Source: Deinococcus sp. YIM 134068 (GTDB lineage Bacteria > Deinococcota > Deinococci > Deinococcales > Deinococcaceae). Taken from it: a stretch of 64,000 nucleotides of DNA. The position numbers were made by a program, and so were the translations under genes. Positions 26,076-35,969 of this stretch are shown in pieces. Every line of letters starts with the position of its first letter. Position 1 is the first letter of the stretch. Below the pieces are notes generated by a model that made no database searches, was not told the DNA's origin, and was given only the letters and a program-made list of their open reading frames with translations. The stretch is from NCBI RefSeq assembly GCF_036543075.1, contig NZ_JAZHPF010000007.1:113696-177695 (forward strand), given 5' to 3'.

Positions 26076-29000
26076 ATGCCTCAACGCCCGCCCAGCCGCC
26101 CGCCGCCCCGCGCCGGAGTGGCGCTCGCGCTGGCCGCCCTGCTCGCGGCCTGTTCCTCACCGTCCACCGCGCCGGGGACCGGACCCTACGAGTACGAGGC
26201 CGGGGTAGACTACTCGTGGTCGGATGTCCCTCCGGGCACGCCAGCGCAGGTCGAGGCCGGGTATCCCTGGCGGGGCGTGCGGGCGCTGAATACCCCGACC
26301 GACAACAGCCTGAGCGCCCTGACGTGGACCTCCGCCGTGAACGGGTACGGCCCGGTGGAACTCGACCGCAGCAACAATACCCGTGTGGGCGGCGACGGCC
26401 AGCCGCTGCGTATCGGCGGCGCAACTTACGCGACGGGGCTGGGAGTTCACGCCAATTCGGACATCAGCTACGCGCTGGGCGGGGCGTGCAGCCTGCTGAC
26501 CGCGCAGGTCGGCGTGGACGACGAGGTGGGCGACCGGGGCAGCGCCGTCTTTCAGGTGTGGAACGGCACGGCGGCCAAACTCTACGACAGCGGCGTGATG
26601 CGCGGCACGGACGCGGCCAAACCCGTGAGCGTGGACGTGACCGGCGTGCAGAACCTGCGGCTCGTCGTCACCGACGCGGGTGACGGTATTCAGTTCGACC
26701 ACGCCGACTGGGCCGAGGCGCGGGTGCGCTGCTCGGCCACCCAGCCCTCGGGCGAGAAGTTCCTGAGCGACCTCACGCCGGTCTCGGCGACGAACGGCTA
26801 CGGCCCCTACGAGGTCAACCGCAGCAACGGCGAGCGCACCGCCGGGGATGGCCGCACGCTCACCGTCGGCGGCACGACCTACCCGCGCGGGCTGGGCGTC
26901 CACGCCGCGTCGCAGCTCGACTACGATCTGGGCGGCACCTGCTCGACCTTCAGCGCCTCGGTGGGTGTGGACGACGAGGTGGGGGATGCGGGCAGCGTCG
27001 TCTTCCGGGTGCTCGCCGACGGGGAGGTGCTGTTCGACAGCGGCACCCTGACCGGGCGTGACCCGGCCCGCTCGGTGAACGTGAGCGTGGCGGGCCGGGC
27101 GCGGCTGAGCCTTCAGGTGGGTGACGCGGGCGACCGGGTGAGCCACGACCACGCCGACTGGCTGAACGCCAAGGTGGTCTGCTCGGTGGTGCAGCCCACC
27201 GTGAGCGGGGTGGAGGTCAGCCCGCCCGCCGTGACGCTGACCGTGAACGGCACCCAGCAGCTCACCGCCGACGTGAAGGGCACCGGGGCCTACGACGCGG
27301 GCGTGACCTGGAGGACCGGGAACGCGGGCGTCGTCACCGTCAGCTCCACGGGCCTGATCACGGGGGTGGCGGCGGGCACGGCCACCCTGACGGCGACCTC
27401 GACCTTCGACCCCGGCAAGTCGGGCACGGCGCAGGTCACGGTGAACGCGCCCTCGACCCTCCCGCCGGGCGGCCTGCTGATCAACTTCCAGCCCGCCGCC
27501 TCGCGGCCCCCCACAGGCTACACGGCGGACACGGGCGCGGCCTACACGGACGCGCGCGGCTTCGGCTGGATCACCGAGGCGAGCGCGGGCAGTGGCGCTC
27601 CCGTGCCGCTCGACATCACGCCGAACTCACGGGACCGGGCGCTCGTCGGGCTGGACACGCGGCTCAACACCCTCCAGCACATGCAGTTCCCCGCCTCGGT
27701 CGCCAGCACGACGGCGGTCCGCACCCCCGCCGCTTGGGAGTACGCGCTGCCGAGCGGCGTCTACACCGTCACCGTCAGCGTGGGGGACGCGGGCAACTCC
27801 TACGACAGCACCCACCAGCTCAACCTTGAGGGCCAGCTCGCGGTGGGGGCCTTCACACCCACCCCGGCGCGCAAGTTCCGGTCCACCACCCTGCGCGTGC
27901 CCGTGACCGACGGACGCCTTACCGTGGACGCGCGCGGCGGCACGAACACGAAGATCAACTCCGTGGTCATCCGGCCCGGCGACCGCCCCAGCGTGCGCGG
28001 CACCACCCCGCAGGACGCGCAGACGATGGTGGCGACCACCGCGTCCCTCACGGCGGACGTGAACCTCCCCGCGAGCGCCATCGACCTCGCCACCCTCACC
28101 CCGGCGGCGGTGCGCCTCGTGGACGCGGGCACGGGCCAGGCGGTTCCCGCCTCCCTGAACACCTCGGGCGGGGGCGACGCGGTGGTCTTGCAGCCGTCGG
28201 GGCAGCTTCAGGCCCACACCCGCTACGTCTTCGAGATCACCGAGGCCCTGAGGGACACGCGCGGCGCGGCCTTCCTGCCCATGAGCCTGAGCTTCACGAC
28301 GGGCGCGAGCACCACGGGGGGCGGCGTGGCCTTCGAGAAGATCGAGCTGCCGACCGCCCCCGTCATGCCCTACACGACCGTGGAGATGGGGCCGGACGGG
28401 CGGCTGTACGCGGCGACGCTGACGGGCGAAATCCTGCGCTTCGGCGTGTTGCCCGACGGCACGCTGGGCGAGCCGCAGGTCATCACGTCGGTGCAGGCGG
28501 CGGCGGGCGGGCCGCGCACCATCGTCGGGATGAAGTTCGACCCCGCCGCCACCGCCGACAACCTCGTGCTGTGGATGAGCAACAACCACTTCTGGGACGG
28601 CACGGCGAACTCCCCCGACTGGAGCGGCAAGATCACGCGTCTGAGCGGCCCGAACCTGGAAACCGTGCAGGACTACGTGGTGGGCCTGCCGCGCTCCATC
28701 CGCGACCATCAGACGAACAGCGTGGCCTTCCGCCCCGGCGAGCCGAACGCGCTGTACGTCTCGCAGGGCAGCAACGCGGCGATGGGCGCGCCCGACACCG
28801 CCTGGGGCAACCGCCCCGAGCGGCTGCTGAGCGGGGCGCTGCTGCGGGTGGACCTCTCGAAGATCACCTCGCCCCCCCTGAACGTGAAGACCGGCGAGGG
28901 CGGCCTGTATAACCCCTCCGCAGCGGGGGCCGCCGTCACGATCTTCGCCAGTGGCATCCGCAACGCCTACGACCTCGTGTGGCACACCAACGGCCAGCTC

Positions 29001-29609
29001 TACGTCCCCACGAACGGCTCGGCGGCGGGCGGCAACACGCCGGGCACCCCCGCCTCCCTTCCCGCCGCGTGCGCGAACCGCCCGGACGGCCCGTACACGG
29101 CCCCCCCCGTGCCCGCCCTGAGCAACGTGAGCGTGCAGCACGACTTCCTCTTCCGCATCACCCAGGGCGGCTACTACGGCCACCCCAACCCCCTGCGCTG
29201 CGAGTGGGTCATGAACGGCGGCAACCCCACGGCGGGGGGCGACCCCGCGCAGGTCGCCGAGTACCCGGTGGGCACCGCGCCCGACCGCAACTGGCGCGGC
29301 TTCTCCTACGACTTCGGCGAGCACGTCTCCGCCAACGGCGTGATCGAGGAGTACACGAGCGCCCCCACCTCGGCCCTGCGGAACAAGCTGCTCGTCGTGC
29401 GCTACAGCGCGGGCAAGGACATCATCGTCCTCACGCCGGGGGGGGCCAGCGGCGACATCGTGGCGGCCCAGACCTACGTCACCGGCCTGACCAACTTCAA
29501 CCCCAGCCCCCTCGACCTCACGGAAAACCGCGCGACCGGCCACCTCTACGTCGCCCAGCTCGACGAGCAGACGGGCAGCGGCAAGCTCACGCTGGTGCGG
29601 CTGAAGTAG
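26076..29609 (+). CDS. Lipoprotein: 2 x NPCBM, Big2, Ig-like and PQQ-type sugar dehydrogenase propeller
   Basis: An 1177-residue lipoprotein. Lipobox LAAC (Cys26); motif '[13 protein letters not shown]' and '[12 protein letters not shown]'; NPCBM 1 (about 75-230) and 2 (about 235-375); Big2 Ig-like (about 385-470, '[20 protein letters not shown]'); a galactose-binding-like beta-sandwich (about 475-645, '[20 protein letters not shown]'); a Big5-like Ig domain with 'LSFTTGAS'; then from about 755 a six-bladed propeller of the glucose/sorbosone dehydrogenase type ('[20 protein letters not shown]', '[20 protein letters not shown]', '[20 protein letters not shown]'). The last part may oxidise sugars with PQQ, though the cofactor residues were not verified. 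ATG 26076 has GAAAGGAG. Largest of the four lipoproteins, and the only one with a possible enzyme domain. Confidence 0.85.
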   Translation: MPQRPPSRPPPRAGVALALAALLAACSSPSTAPGTGPYEYEAGVDYSWSDVPPGTPAQVEAGYPWRGVRALNTPTDNSLSALTWTSAVNGYGPVELDRSNNTRVGGDGQPLRIGGATYATGLGVHANSDISYALGGACSLLTAQVGVDDEVGDRGSAVFQVWNGTAAKLYDSGVMRGTDAAKPVSVDVTGVQNLRLVVTDAGDGIQFDHADWAEARVRCSATQPSGEKFLSDLTPVSATNGYGPYEVNRSNGERTAGDGRTLTVGGTTYPRGLGVHAASQLDYDLGGTCSTFSASVGVDDEVGDAGSVVFRVLADGEVLFDSGTLTGRDPARSVNVSVAGRARLSLQVGDAGDRVSHDHADWLNAKVVCSVVQPTVSGVEVSPPAVTLTVNGTQQLTADVKGTGAYDAGVTWRTGNAGVVTVSSTGLITGVAAGTATLTATSTFDPGKSGTAQVTVNAPSTLPPGGLLINFQPAASRPPTGYTADTGAAYTDARGFGWITEASAGSGAPVPLDITPNSRDRALVGLDTRLNTLQHMQFPASVASTTAVRTPAAWEYALPSGVYTVTVSVGDAGNSYDSTHQLNLEGQLAVGAFTPTPARKFRSTTLRVPVTDGRLTVDARGGTNTKINSVVIRPGDRPSVRGTTPQDAQTMVATTASLTADVNLPASAIDLATLTPAAVRLVDAGTGQAVPASLNTSGGGDAVVLQPSGQLQAHTRYVFEITEALRDTRGAAFLPMSLSFTTGASTTGGGVAFEKIELPTAPVMPYTTVEMGPDGRLYAATLTGEILRFGVLPDGTLGEPQVITSVQAAAGGPRTIVGMKFDPAATADNLVLWMSNNHFWDGTANSPDWSGKITRLSGPNLETVQDYVVGLPRSIRDHQTNSVAFRPGEPNALYVSQGSNAAMGAPDTAWGNRPERLLSGALLRVDLSKITSPPLNVKTGEGGLYNPSAAGAAVTIFASGIRNAYDLVWHTNGQLYVPTNGSAAGGNTPGTPASLPAACANRPDGPYTAPPVPALSNVSVQHDFLFRITQGGYYGHPNPLRCEWVMNGGNPTAGGDPAQVAEYPVGTAPDRNWRGFSYDFGEHVSANGVIEEYTSAPTSALRNKLLVVRYSAGKDIIVLTPGGASGDIVAAQTYVTGLTNFNPSPLDLTENRATGHLYVAQLDEQTGSGKLTLVRLK

Positions 29610-29712
29610 GCGGCCCGGCCCACATTCCCCCTACACTCCGCGCCGCCCGGCCCTCCCCGGCTGGCGCGGCGTCCTCTCTTCCCCTCCTCTTCCTTCCCGG
29701 AGGTTCGCCCCC

Positions 29713-30714
29713 ATGACCCTGAGAGGCGTCCTGCTTACGCTGGCCTGCGCCCTGACCGTGCCGAGGGGGGAGGCGGGCGTGTCCCTCCCCCCGACCGCCC
29801 CGCCCCACACCCTGACGGTCAGCCGCGTCTACGCGGGCGCGGTGGCCTATCACCCGAGTGGGTCCCTCCTCGCTACCGGCAACGGCGAGGGTGAGGTCCG
29901 GCTGTGGCCGCTGACGGGGGGCCTGCCCGCCGGGGAGGGGGGAGCGCGCACCCTCCGGCAGCCCGGCGCGGTGCGGGCGCTCGCCTTCGGCCCGGACGGA
30001 CGGGAGATCGCGGTCGTCGGTGGGGACGGGCGCGTGCGGCTGTGGGAGGTGGGGACGGGGCGGCTGCGGCGGGTGCTCGTGCCGGGCACCTACCACGTTA
30101 CCTCCGTCGCCTTTTCCCCGGACGGGCGGACCCTCGCCACGGGCGGCGGCGACAACTCGGCGCTCTCCGGCCCCGGCAACGGCGTGCGGCTGTGGGACGC
30201 GGCGAGCGGGGGGGCCGTCGCCACGCTGCCCGGCCACACGGACGTGGTGACGGCGGTCGCCTTCTCCCCGGACGGGCGCACGCTCGCCAGCGCCAGCCGC
30301 GACGGCACCGCCCGGCTGTGGGACGCCGCCGCCCGGCGCGAGACGGCGACCCTGCGCGGTCACGAGGACCATGTGAACGCGCTCGCCTTCCACCCGGACG
30401 GCCAGGTCCTCGCCACCGGGGGCGCAGATGCCCGCGTGCGGCTGTGGGAGGTGCCGGGGGGCCGCCTCCTGCGGACGCTGAGCGGCCATGCCGGACCCGT
30501 GAGGGCGCTCGCCTACGCTCCGGGCGGCGCGGCCCTCGCCTCGGGTGGGGAGGATCGCCGCGTGCTCGTCCGGGACCCGGCGACGGGGCGGGTGCGGCGC
30601 GACCTCGGCGGCCACACGGCCACGGTGGAGGCCCTCGCCTTCAGCCCGCGCGGCGACACCCTGGCCTCGGTCGGGGGCCGGGACCGGACGGTGCGTCTGT
30701 GGGCGTGGCGATGA
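29713..30714 (+). CDS. Exported WD40-repeat protein
   Basis: A 333-residue protein with a short signal-like start ([19 protein letters not shown]) and seven WD40-type blades. Each blade has the form '[20 protein letters not shown]' then 'RLWDAA', ending '[11 protein letters not shown]'. The blades form one beta-propeller, a docking surface for proteins. The signal lacks a clear cleavage motif, so it may be periplasmic or anchored. GGAGG lies 8 bases before ATG 29713. It follows the PQQ-type lipoprotein by 103 bp on the same strand. A partner cannot be named; in this setting it might organise surface polysaccharide machinery. Confidence 0.8.
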   Translation: MTLRGVLLTLACALTVPRGEAGVSLPPTAPPHTLTVSRVYAGAVAYHPSGSLLATGNGEGEVRLWPLTGGLPAGEGGARTLRQPGAVRALAFGPDGREIAVVGGDGRVRLWEVGTGRLRRVLVPGTYHVTSVAFSPDGRTLATGGGDNSALSGPGNGVRLWDAASGGAVATLPGHTDVVTAVAFSPDGRTLASASRDGTARLWDAAARRETATLRGHEDHVNALAFHPDGQVLATGGADARVRLWEVPGGRLLRTLSGHAGPVRALAYAPGGAALASGGEDRRVLVRDPATGRVRRDLGGHTATVEALAFSPRGDTLASVGGRDRTVRLWAWR

Positions 30715-31602
30715 AACGGTCGTGGAAATCCTGACCTCCACCGCCGCCCGCCGCCGCTGGGGTCGAGGACGCCGACGAACGCCCGGTCATCTTCCAGACA
30801 GCGCATTCATGCCGCATGCCGCTGTTCGGCAGCACCACGCTTGATACTCCCCGGCCCGAGTCCCTTCGCCCTGACCCACCCCCGGCCAGCCGCCAAACGT
30901 TTGACGTTCAATTTTTGACCTTCACTTTCTCATTGATAAGTTCCCGACTCAATTTCTTGCTCATACCGTAGGTTTATTTATGGTAATCCGCAGTATGAGA
31001 AGGTTCCAGCCCATCTTATGTGGATTGCGGTCAGACTCATCAGGTTGGATACTTTTATCCTGAATCGCGCTCCCCGATTCCATGATTGGGGCGGAGTGAC
31101 CGAGCATTGAGAGCGGGATTCGTCATTCAGTCTCGCAAGACGTGTCTCATCCCTCTTAAAGACCTAGACCTGTCAGTGGCGTTAAAGTTAAGTTGTCTAC
31201 ATCTCAGGCGAATTGAACAAGCCGTGAGAACTTATTTGATGAGTTCTTAGATTTGCCGTCCTGGTGAGCGTCCTCACTCTTCACACCCACCATTGTTTAG
31301 GTTTTAAATGAAGGTGTGTTCACCTGAAAGAAGGTCCAAATGAGAATGCGATTTGAAACGCGTAAAACGTGGACTTTTACACAGGGCGGCACTGGTGCAT
31401 GCTCAGGGGCATGAGCGCCCCCTTCCTGCCACTTCCAAACCGGGCGACCCTGATGGGCACCCCACCGTCTTCCTCGTACCGGGGTTCACTTCAACTCGGG
31501 CACATTGCGCGCCATTGACCTCCGCGCAGTGAGGAGCGGGCGACTTTCCCCGCCTCCCCGTCCCCCCGGCTCATTCCACCCTGCCCCCGGCGGGGACCGG
31601 GG
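30715..31602. other. 888-bp AT-rich intergenic region, no confident gene
   Basis: From about 30890 to 31400 the base composition drops to roughly 45% G+C, against about 70% around it. No long reading frame occupies it. Structured elements seen: a 7-bp inverted repeat CTCATAC/GTATGAG (30960-30966 and 30993-30999), a palindrome CAAACGTTTG near 30905, and AGGTG-TGTT-CACCT near 31312. A 24-codon frame at 31340-31414 with a GAAGG site is possible but weak. It may be a regulatory island, an unrecognised small RNA, or foreign DNA upstream of the SARP regulator gene. Confidence 0.5.
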
Positions 31603-34131
31603 ATGGAGGTTCATGTGCTGACCCTTCACCTGCTGGGACACGTTCACGTCACGCACGGGCAGCGGGCCGTGCCCATCTCGGCGAAGGCGGGCGCGCTGAT
31701 CACGTACCTCGCCATCGAGAAGCTGCCGCAGCACCGCGAGCGGCTGGCCGACCTGCTGTGGGACACGCTGGAGTCTCGCAAGAACCTGCGGGTCGAACTC
31801 GCCCGCATCCGCTCGGCGGGGCTGGACGTGTTTCCGTCCAGCAGCCAGCTCCTGCACCTCGACCACGTGACAAGCGACTTCGACGCCTGGTGCTCGGACG
31901 CCCACCGCGACATGAACGAGCGCCAGCTCACGGGCTGGCTGGCGACCCTGCGCGGCCTGCCCTTCACCGGATTGGAGGACCTGGGCAGCTCGACCTTCCA
32001 GACGTGGGTGGACCAGCAGCGGTGGCTGATGATCGGGCAGATCGAGGGCCACCTGCGCCGGGCGTACTGGCGGCACGCCCGCGAGGGCCACGCCTGGGCG
32101 ACCCGCCTCATCGCCGAGCGGGCGGAGGCGCTGGGCCTCGACGATCCGGCGCAGGAGGCGCAGGCGCAGACACAGGCCGAGGCCGCCGCACCGTTCCCCG
32201 TCCCCGGCGTGTTCCCGGCCCCTTCCCCTGTCCCCGCGCTCCCTTCTTCCCCCGCCCCCACCGTCGAGGCGGCCCTGTCCCCGGCTCCCGCGCCGCGCCG
32301 CGCCCTGACCGTCCACTTCGAGCGTCCCGCCGAGGAACGCGAGCTGCGCCGCGCGTTGGGGCAGGCCGAGGAGCAGGCGCGGCTGATCTACCTGCACGGT
32401 CCGGCGGGCAGCGGCAAGAGCTACCTGCTGCGACGCTTGGCCGCGCAGCTCGACTGGGCCACGGTGCCCGTCGCGTGCGGTCGCCCCGCCCGGCTGGTGG
32501 TGGCGGGCCTCGCCCAGGCCCTGCTGCGGCTGTGTGACCCCGCCGACGCCCCGACCCTGAACCACCTGCTGCTTCACCCGGCGGGGCTGGAGGAGGACGT
32601 GGTGAAGGTGGCCCACCTCCTCTCCGGGGTGCGCCGCCGGGTGCTGCTGGTCTTCGATCAGGCGCAGGACATGGCCCCCGACCTCCACCCGCTGCTGGAA
32701 TTTCTCGTGGAGTCCTGCGACGAGGGGGGGCGGGCCTTCGTGGTGCTGGGCCGGGAGCCGTCGGCGCGGGTGCCGCTCGTGCGGGCGCTGCTGCGGCGGG
32801 TCGAGCGGCCCCGCCGTCTGGAGCTGTCGCTGGCGCTCCTGCCCGTGGCGAGCGTGCAGCAGCTTCTGGAGGCGCAGTTTCCCTTCGAGCCGTCGGGACG
32901 GGTGCGGGCCGCCGCCGCCCGGCTGCTCCAGCGCAGCGAGGGCAACCCCCTGCACCTGCTCAGCCTGCTCGCGGACGCCCCCAACCTGGAAAGCGCCCAC
33001 GACGCCCCCATGCCCCAGGCCGTGCTCGACGCGTGCGGGGCCGAGCTGGGGCGCTGGCCCGCCCGGCTCGTCGAGGCCGCCGCCCGCCTGAGCGTGATCT
33101 GCGGCGGGTTCGACCTCGCCCTGGCGAGCGCGGCGCTCGGCGAGGAGACCGGGGTCACGGCGGCGCTGTTGCACGAGGCCCTCGAACTTCGCCTTCTGGA
33201 GGAGGTGGGGGCGCAGACGCCGCTCCCCCTGCCCCTCGGGTCGGTGCCGGGGCGGTCCCCCGAGGGCCAGGAGGCGGACCCCGACCGCGCGCCCGCCGGG
33301 GGCCGCTACCTCTTCCGCAGCGAGGGCCTGCGCCTCGCGCTCGCCCTGCGGCTCCCCCGGTTCGTGCGGCAGGAGGTGCGGTGCCGTCTCGCGGCGGCCC
33401 TGGCGGGCAGCGCCCCCGGCCTCGCCGCGTACTACGCCGGGCGCGCGGGCCTGCCGGAGGAGGCCGCGCGCCTGCGGGGCGAGTACCGCCGCCTCCTGCC
33501 GCACGACAGCCCCCTGCACCACGCCCCCACCGACCCGCCGGGCACGCCCCCCGCCCCGGTCCCGTTTCCCGTGTCGCCCGCGCCGGGGGCGGACGGCCCC
33601 CTCCCCGGTCCGTCCGACGCGCCGGTGGTTCACCAGGGCTACCGCCTCTTCCACGACCGGGGGGGCCTGAACATCCTCAGCTCGGCCCGCTACGGCCCGG
33701 CCCCCACGCTGACGCTGCGCCTGCCCGTGCCCCTCGCCGCGCCCGGTCAGCCCGCCGAGCTGCGGCTGCTGTGGCGGCTCGACCTCTACCGGGGCGGCGA
33801 GGAACTGGGGCCGACCGTGCCCCCCTTCGCCCTGCGCGTGACCGTGCCCGGCTCCGGGGTCGCGCACGTGCTCAGGCCGGGCGGGCCGTGCCTCTACCGC
33901 GAGGAGGACGCCGCCCAGGTCGCCCACGCGGGCGTCGGGCTGGGGGCCTGGATGGAACACCACCTGCACCTCGGCCCGGAGGAGGTGGGCGCGGGCACGG
34001 GCGTCCTCGAACTCAGCGTCCGCGCCGTGGACCTCGCCCTCACCCTCGCCGCCGTGCGCTGGAACGGGCGGGACCTGCCGCTCGCCGCCCCGGTCACGCG
34101 GCCCCACTCCCGGACGCTGGCGGGCCTGTAG
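31603..34131 (+). CDS. SARP/BTAD-type ATPase regulator with unusual C-terminal domain
   Basis: An 842-residue putative transcription regulator. The N-terminus (1-90) is an OmpR-like winged helix as in SARP proteins ('[20 protein letters not shown]', 'LADLLWDT'), followed by a bacterial transcriptional activator-like helical segment to about 190 and a Pro/Ala-rich linker. An ATPase domain has Walker A 'GPAGSGKS' (about 268) and a Walker B-like '[11 protein letters not shown]'. Instead of the TPR array usual in such proteins, the C-terminus (about 665-840) looks beta-rich ('[11 protein letters not shown]', '[20 protein letters not shown]'). ATG 31603 was used; GTG 31615 with GGAGG five bases upstream may be the real start. 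It stands alone between the AT-rich region and rmlA, and may control the locus. Confidence 0.75.
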   Translation: MEVHVLTLHLLGHVHVTHGQRAVPISAKAGALITYLAIEKLPQHRERLADLLWDTLESRKNLRVELARIRSAGLDVFPSSSQLLHLDHVTSDFDAWCSDAHRDMNERQLTGWLATLRGLPFTGLEDLGSSTFQTWVDQQRWLMIGQIEGHLRRAYWRHAREGHAWATRLIAERAEALGLDDPAQEAQAQTQAEAAAPFPVPGVFPAPSPVPALPSSPAPTVEAALSPAPAPRRALTVHFERPAEERELRRALGQAEEQARLIYLHGPAGSGKSYLLRRLAAQLDWATVPVACGRPARLVVAGLAQALLRLCDPADAPTLNHLLLHPAGLEEDVVKVAHLLSGVRRRVLLVFDQAQDMAPDLHPLLEFLVESCDEGGRAFVVLGREPSARVPLVRALLRRVERPRRLELSLALLPVASVQQLLEAQFPFEPSGRVRAAAARLLQRSEGNPLHLLSLLADAPNLESAHDAPMPQAVLDACGAELGRWPARLVEAAARLSVICGGFDLALASAALGEETGVTAALLHEALELRLLEEVGAQTPLPLPLGSVPGRSPEGQEADPDRAPAGGRYLFRSEGLRLALALRLPRFVRQEVRCRLAAALAGSAPGLAAYYAGRAGLPEEAARLRGEYRRLLPHDSPLHHAPTDPPGTPPAPVPFPVSPAPGADGPLPGPSDAPVVHQGYRLFHDRGGLNILSSARYGPAPTLTLRLPVPLAAPGQPAELRLLWRLDLYRGGEELGPTVPPFALRVTVPGSGVAHVLRPGGPCLYREEDAAQVAHAGVGLGAWMEHHLHLGPEEVGAGTGVLELSVRAVDLALTLAAVRWNGRDLPLAAPVTRPHSRTLAGL

Positions 34132-34760
34132 AGCGGGCTTGCAGGGCAGTCGTCGGGAGGAGGCCCTCTGGAGACCGCCAGTCACCAGCAGGAGCACCGC
34201 CCGTCCCCCCCGCGCCCCCGGTCCCTCGTCGGACGGGGGCGTGTCCTGTCGTGGTCGGTCCCGTCGCTCCTCTTTTCCGGGGAGAGGAGGAGCGGCCAGG
34301 AGGCGGCGTGTGTGGGCGGGTGTTGTTCGCTCCTCTGCCCGGTAGACGGCTGGCCCCAGTCGTCCGGCGGAGAACCAGTCGTCCGGCGGAGAAGCGGGAC
34401 ATCCCGCCCCGACGCCTCGCGGACGGCCTACGGTCCGCCCCCCAACCCAGGCGCTGTGGCACGCCAGTTTTCGGCTGGATCGAGGCCTTCCCGAATCCCG
34501 CCCCCCATTGGCGATGCCGTAACGCCCCCCCTCCCATACTGGCCGCAGGGTGCGGAGAGGGCCGCGAGGGAGGCTGCAAGGTCCCCGCCCACCGCCACCC
34601 CCACCGCGTTTCCACGTCCCGCTCAAGACCCGCCGCTCACGCGCCGCCGTGGAGGTTCTATGTCTTTCCCAGTGTCGTTTCCGTCGCTTCGGCAGACTCA
34701 CCGCCCGCCCGCACAGGCCGTCCTCTTCCACACCGCCCCGCGCACCCCCTGGGAACGCGC
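34132..34760. other. 629-bp gap with a tandem 19-bp duplication
   Basis: No convincing gene. At 34356-34393 the 19-mer CCAGTCGTCCGGCGGAGAA is repeated exactly, head to tail. The rest is GC-rich, with no obvious terminator after the regulator gene. The promoter of the rmlA-like gene must lie here but could not be fixed. Confidence 0.5.
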
Positions 34761-35825
34761 GTGAAGGCGATCATTCCCGCCGCCGGACTGGGCACCCGCC
34801 TGCGGCCCCTGACCTTCGCGCGGCCCAAGCCCGTGCTGCGGGTGGCGGGCCAGCCCATCATCTGCCACGCCCTGCGGACCCTGAGCGACGCGGGCATCGT
34901 GGACGTGGGCATCGTGGTCTCGGGCCTCACTCACCGCGCCATCGAGAGTGTCGTGCAGGGCGTGGAGGGCGTGAACATCACCTTCATCCATCAGGACGAG
35001 ATGCTGGGGCTGGGCCACGCGGTCAAGATGGCGCGGAGTTGGGTGGGTCAGGACGATTTCTGCGTCTACCTCGGCGACAACCTCTTCGAGCACGGGGTCG
35101 GGAGCTTTATCGAGGCCTTCCACGCGCGCCGGGCCGAGGCCGTGGTCGCGCTCGTGGAGGTCGAGGACCCCAGCGCCTTCGGGGTCGCCGTGCTGGGCGA
35201 CGGGGGGCGCATCACGCGGCTGGTCGAAAAGCCCCGCGTGCCGCCCTCGAACCTTGCCGTGGCCGGGATGTACTGCTTCTCGCCCGCCATCTTTGACGTT
35301 CTGGAGACGCTGGCCCCCAGCCCGCGCGGCGAGTACGAGATCACCGACGCCATCGCCGGACTGATCGAGGGGCGGGGGGGCGTGTACGGCGAGCGCGTGA
35401 CGGGCTGGTGGAAGGACACGGGCCGCCCGCAGGACCTCATCGACGCCAACCGCCTGCTGCTGGAGCCGCTGCGGACCTGCGTGCTGGGCGACGTGACCGG
35501 CTCGACCCTGACGGGCCGGGTGGTCGTGGAACTGGGGGCCGAGGTCCGGGGCAGCACGATCATGGGACCCGTCCTCATCGCGGCGGGGGCACGGGTGGAA
35601 AACGCCTACCTCGGCCCCTTCACGAGCGTGGGGCGCGGCAGCGTCATCCGCAACACCGAGATCGAGTGCAGCGTCATCGACGAGAACGCCGAGGTCCGCG
35701 ACGTGAACGCCCGCCTCCAGGGCTGCCTGATCGGCGTGGGTGCCCGCGTCATCGGGCACGGGTCGATTCCCCGCGTCCACCGCTTCACCCTCTCCGACGC
35801 CAGCGTCCTCGAACTCGGCTGCTGA
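34761..35825 (+). CDS. Glucose-1-phosphate thymidylyltransferase, long form (RmlA/Glmu-like nucleotidyltransferase)
   Basis: Makes an NDP-sugar (probably dTDP-glucose) from sugar-1-phosphate and NTP for polysaccharide synthesis. The 354-residue protein begins at the canonical '[20 protein letters not shown]' signature (GxGxRxxPxT ... K), continues with '[12 protein letters not shown]', '[12 protein letters not shown]', '[20 protein letters not shown]' and '[16 protein letters not shown]', and ends in a left-handed beta-helix of hexapeptide type ('[20 protein letters not shown]'). The long form with a beta-helix tail is the type found in Deinococcus, Thermus and actinobacterial clusters. GTG at 34761 places the signature at residue 1; no strong ribosome site is visible. 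No rmlB, rmlC or rmlD is in the window. Confidence 0.9.
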   Translation: MKAIIPAAGLGTRLRPLTFARPKPVLRVAGQPIICHALRTLSDAGIVDVGIVVSGLTHRAIESVVQGVEGVNITFIHQDEMLGLGHAVKMARSWVGQDDFCVYLGDNLFEHGVGSFIEAFHARRAEAVVALVEVEDPSAFGVAVLGDGGRITRLVEKPRVPPSNLAVAGMYCFSPAIFDVLETLAPSPRGEYEITDAIAGLIEGRGGVYGERVTGWWKDTGRPQDLIDANRLLLEPLRTCVLGDVTGSTLTGRVVVELGAEVRGSTIMGPVLIAAGARVENAYLGPFTSVGRGSVIRNTEIECSVIDENAEVRDVNARLQGCLIGVGARVIGHGSIPRVHRFTLSDASVLELGC

Positions 35826-35969
35826 GCGTCCGCCCGACCCCCACCCCCACGGGGAAGAGGGAAACGCCCGGCCCGGCCAGACACGCGCCGTTGGAACGTG
35901 GCGACCCTTCCCCACTGCCCTTCCCTTCCCCCAACGCCCCGCCCTTCCCCCAGTTCAGAGAGGAGCCTG

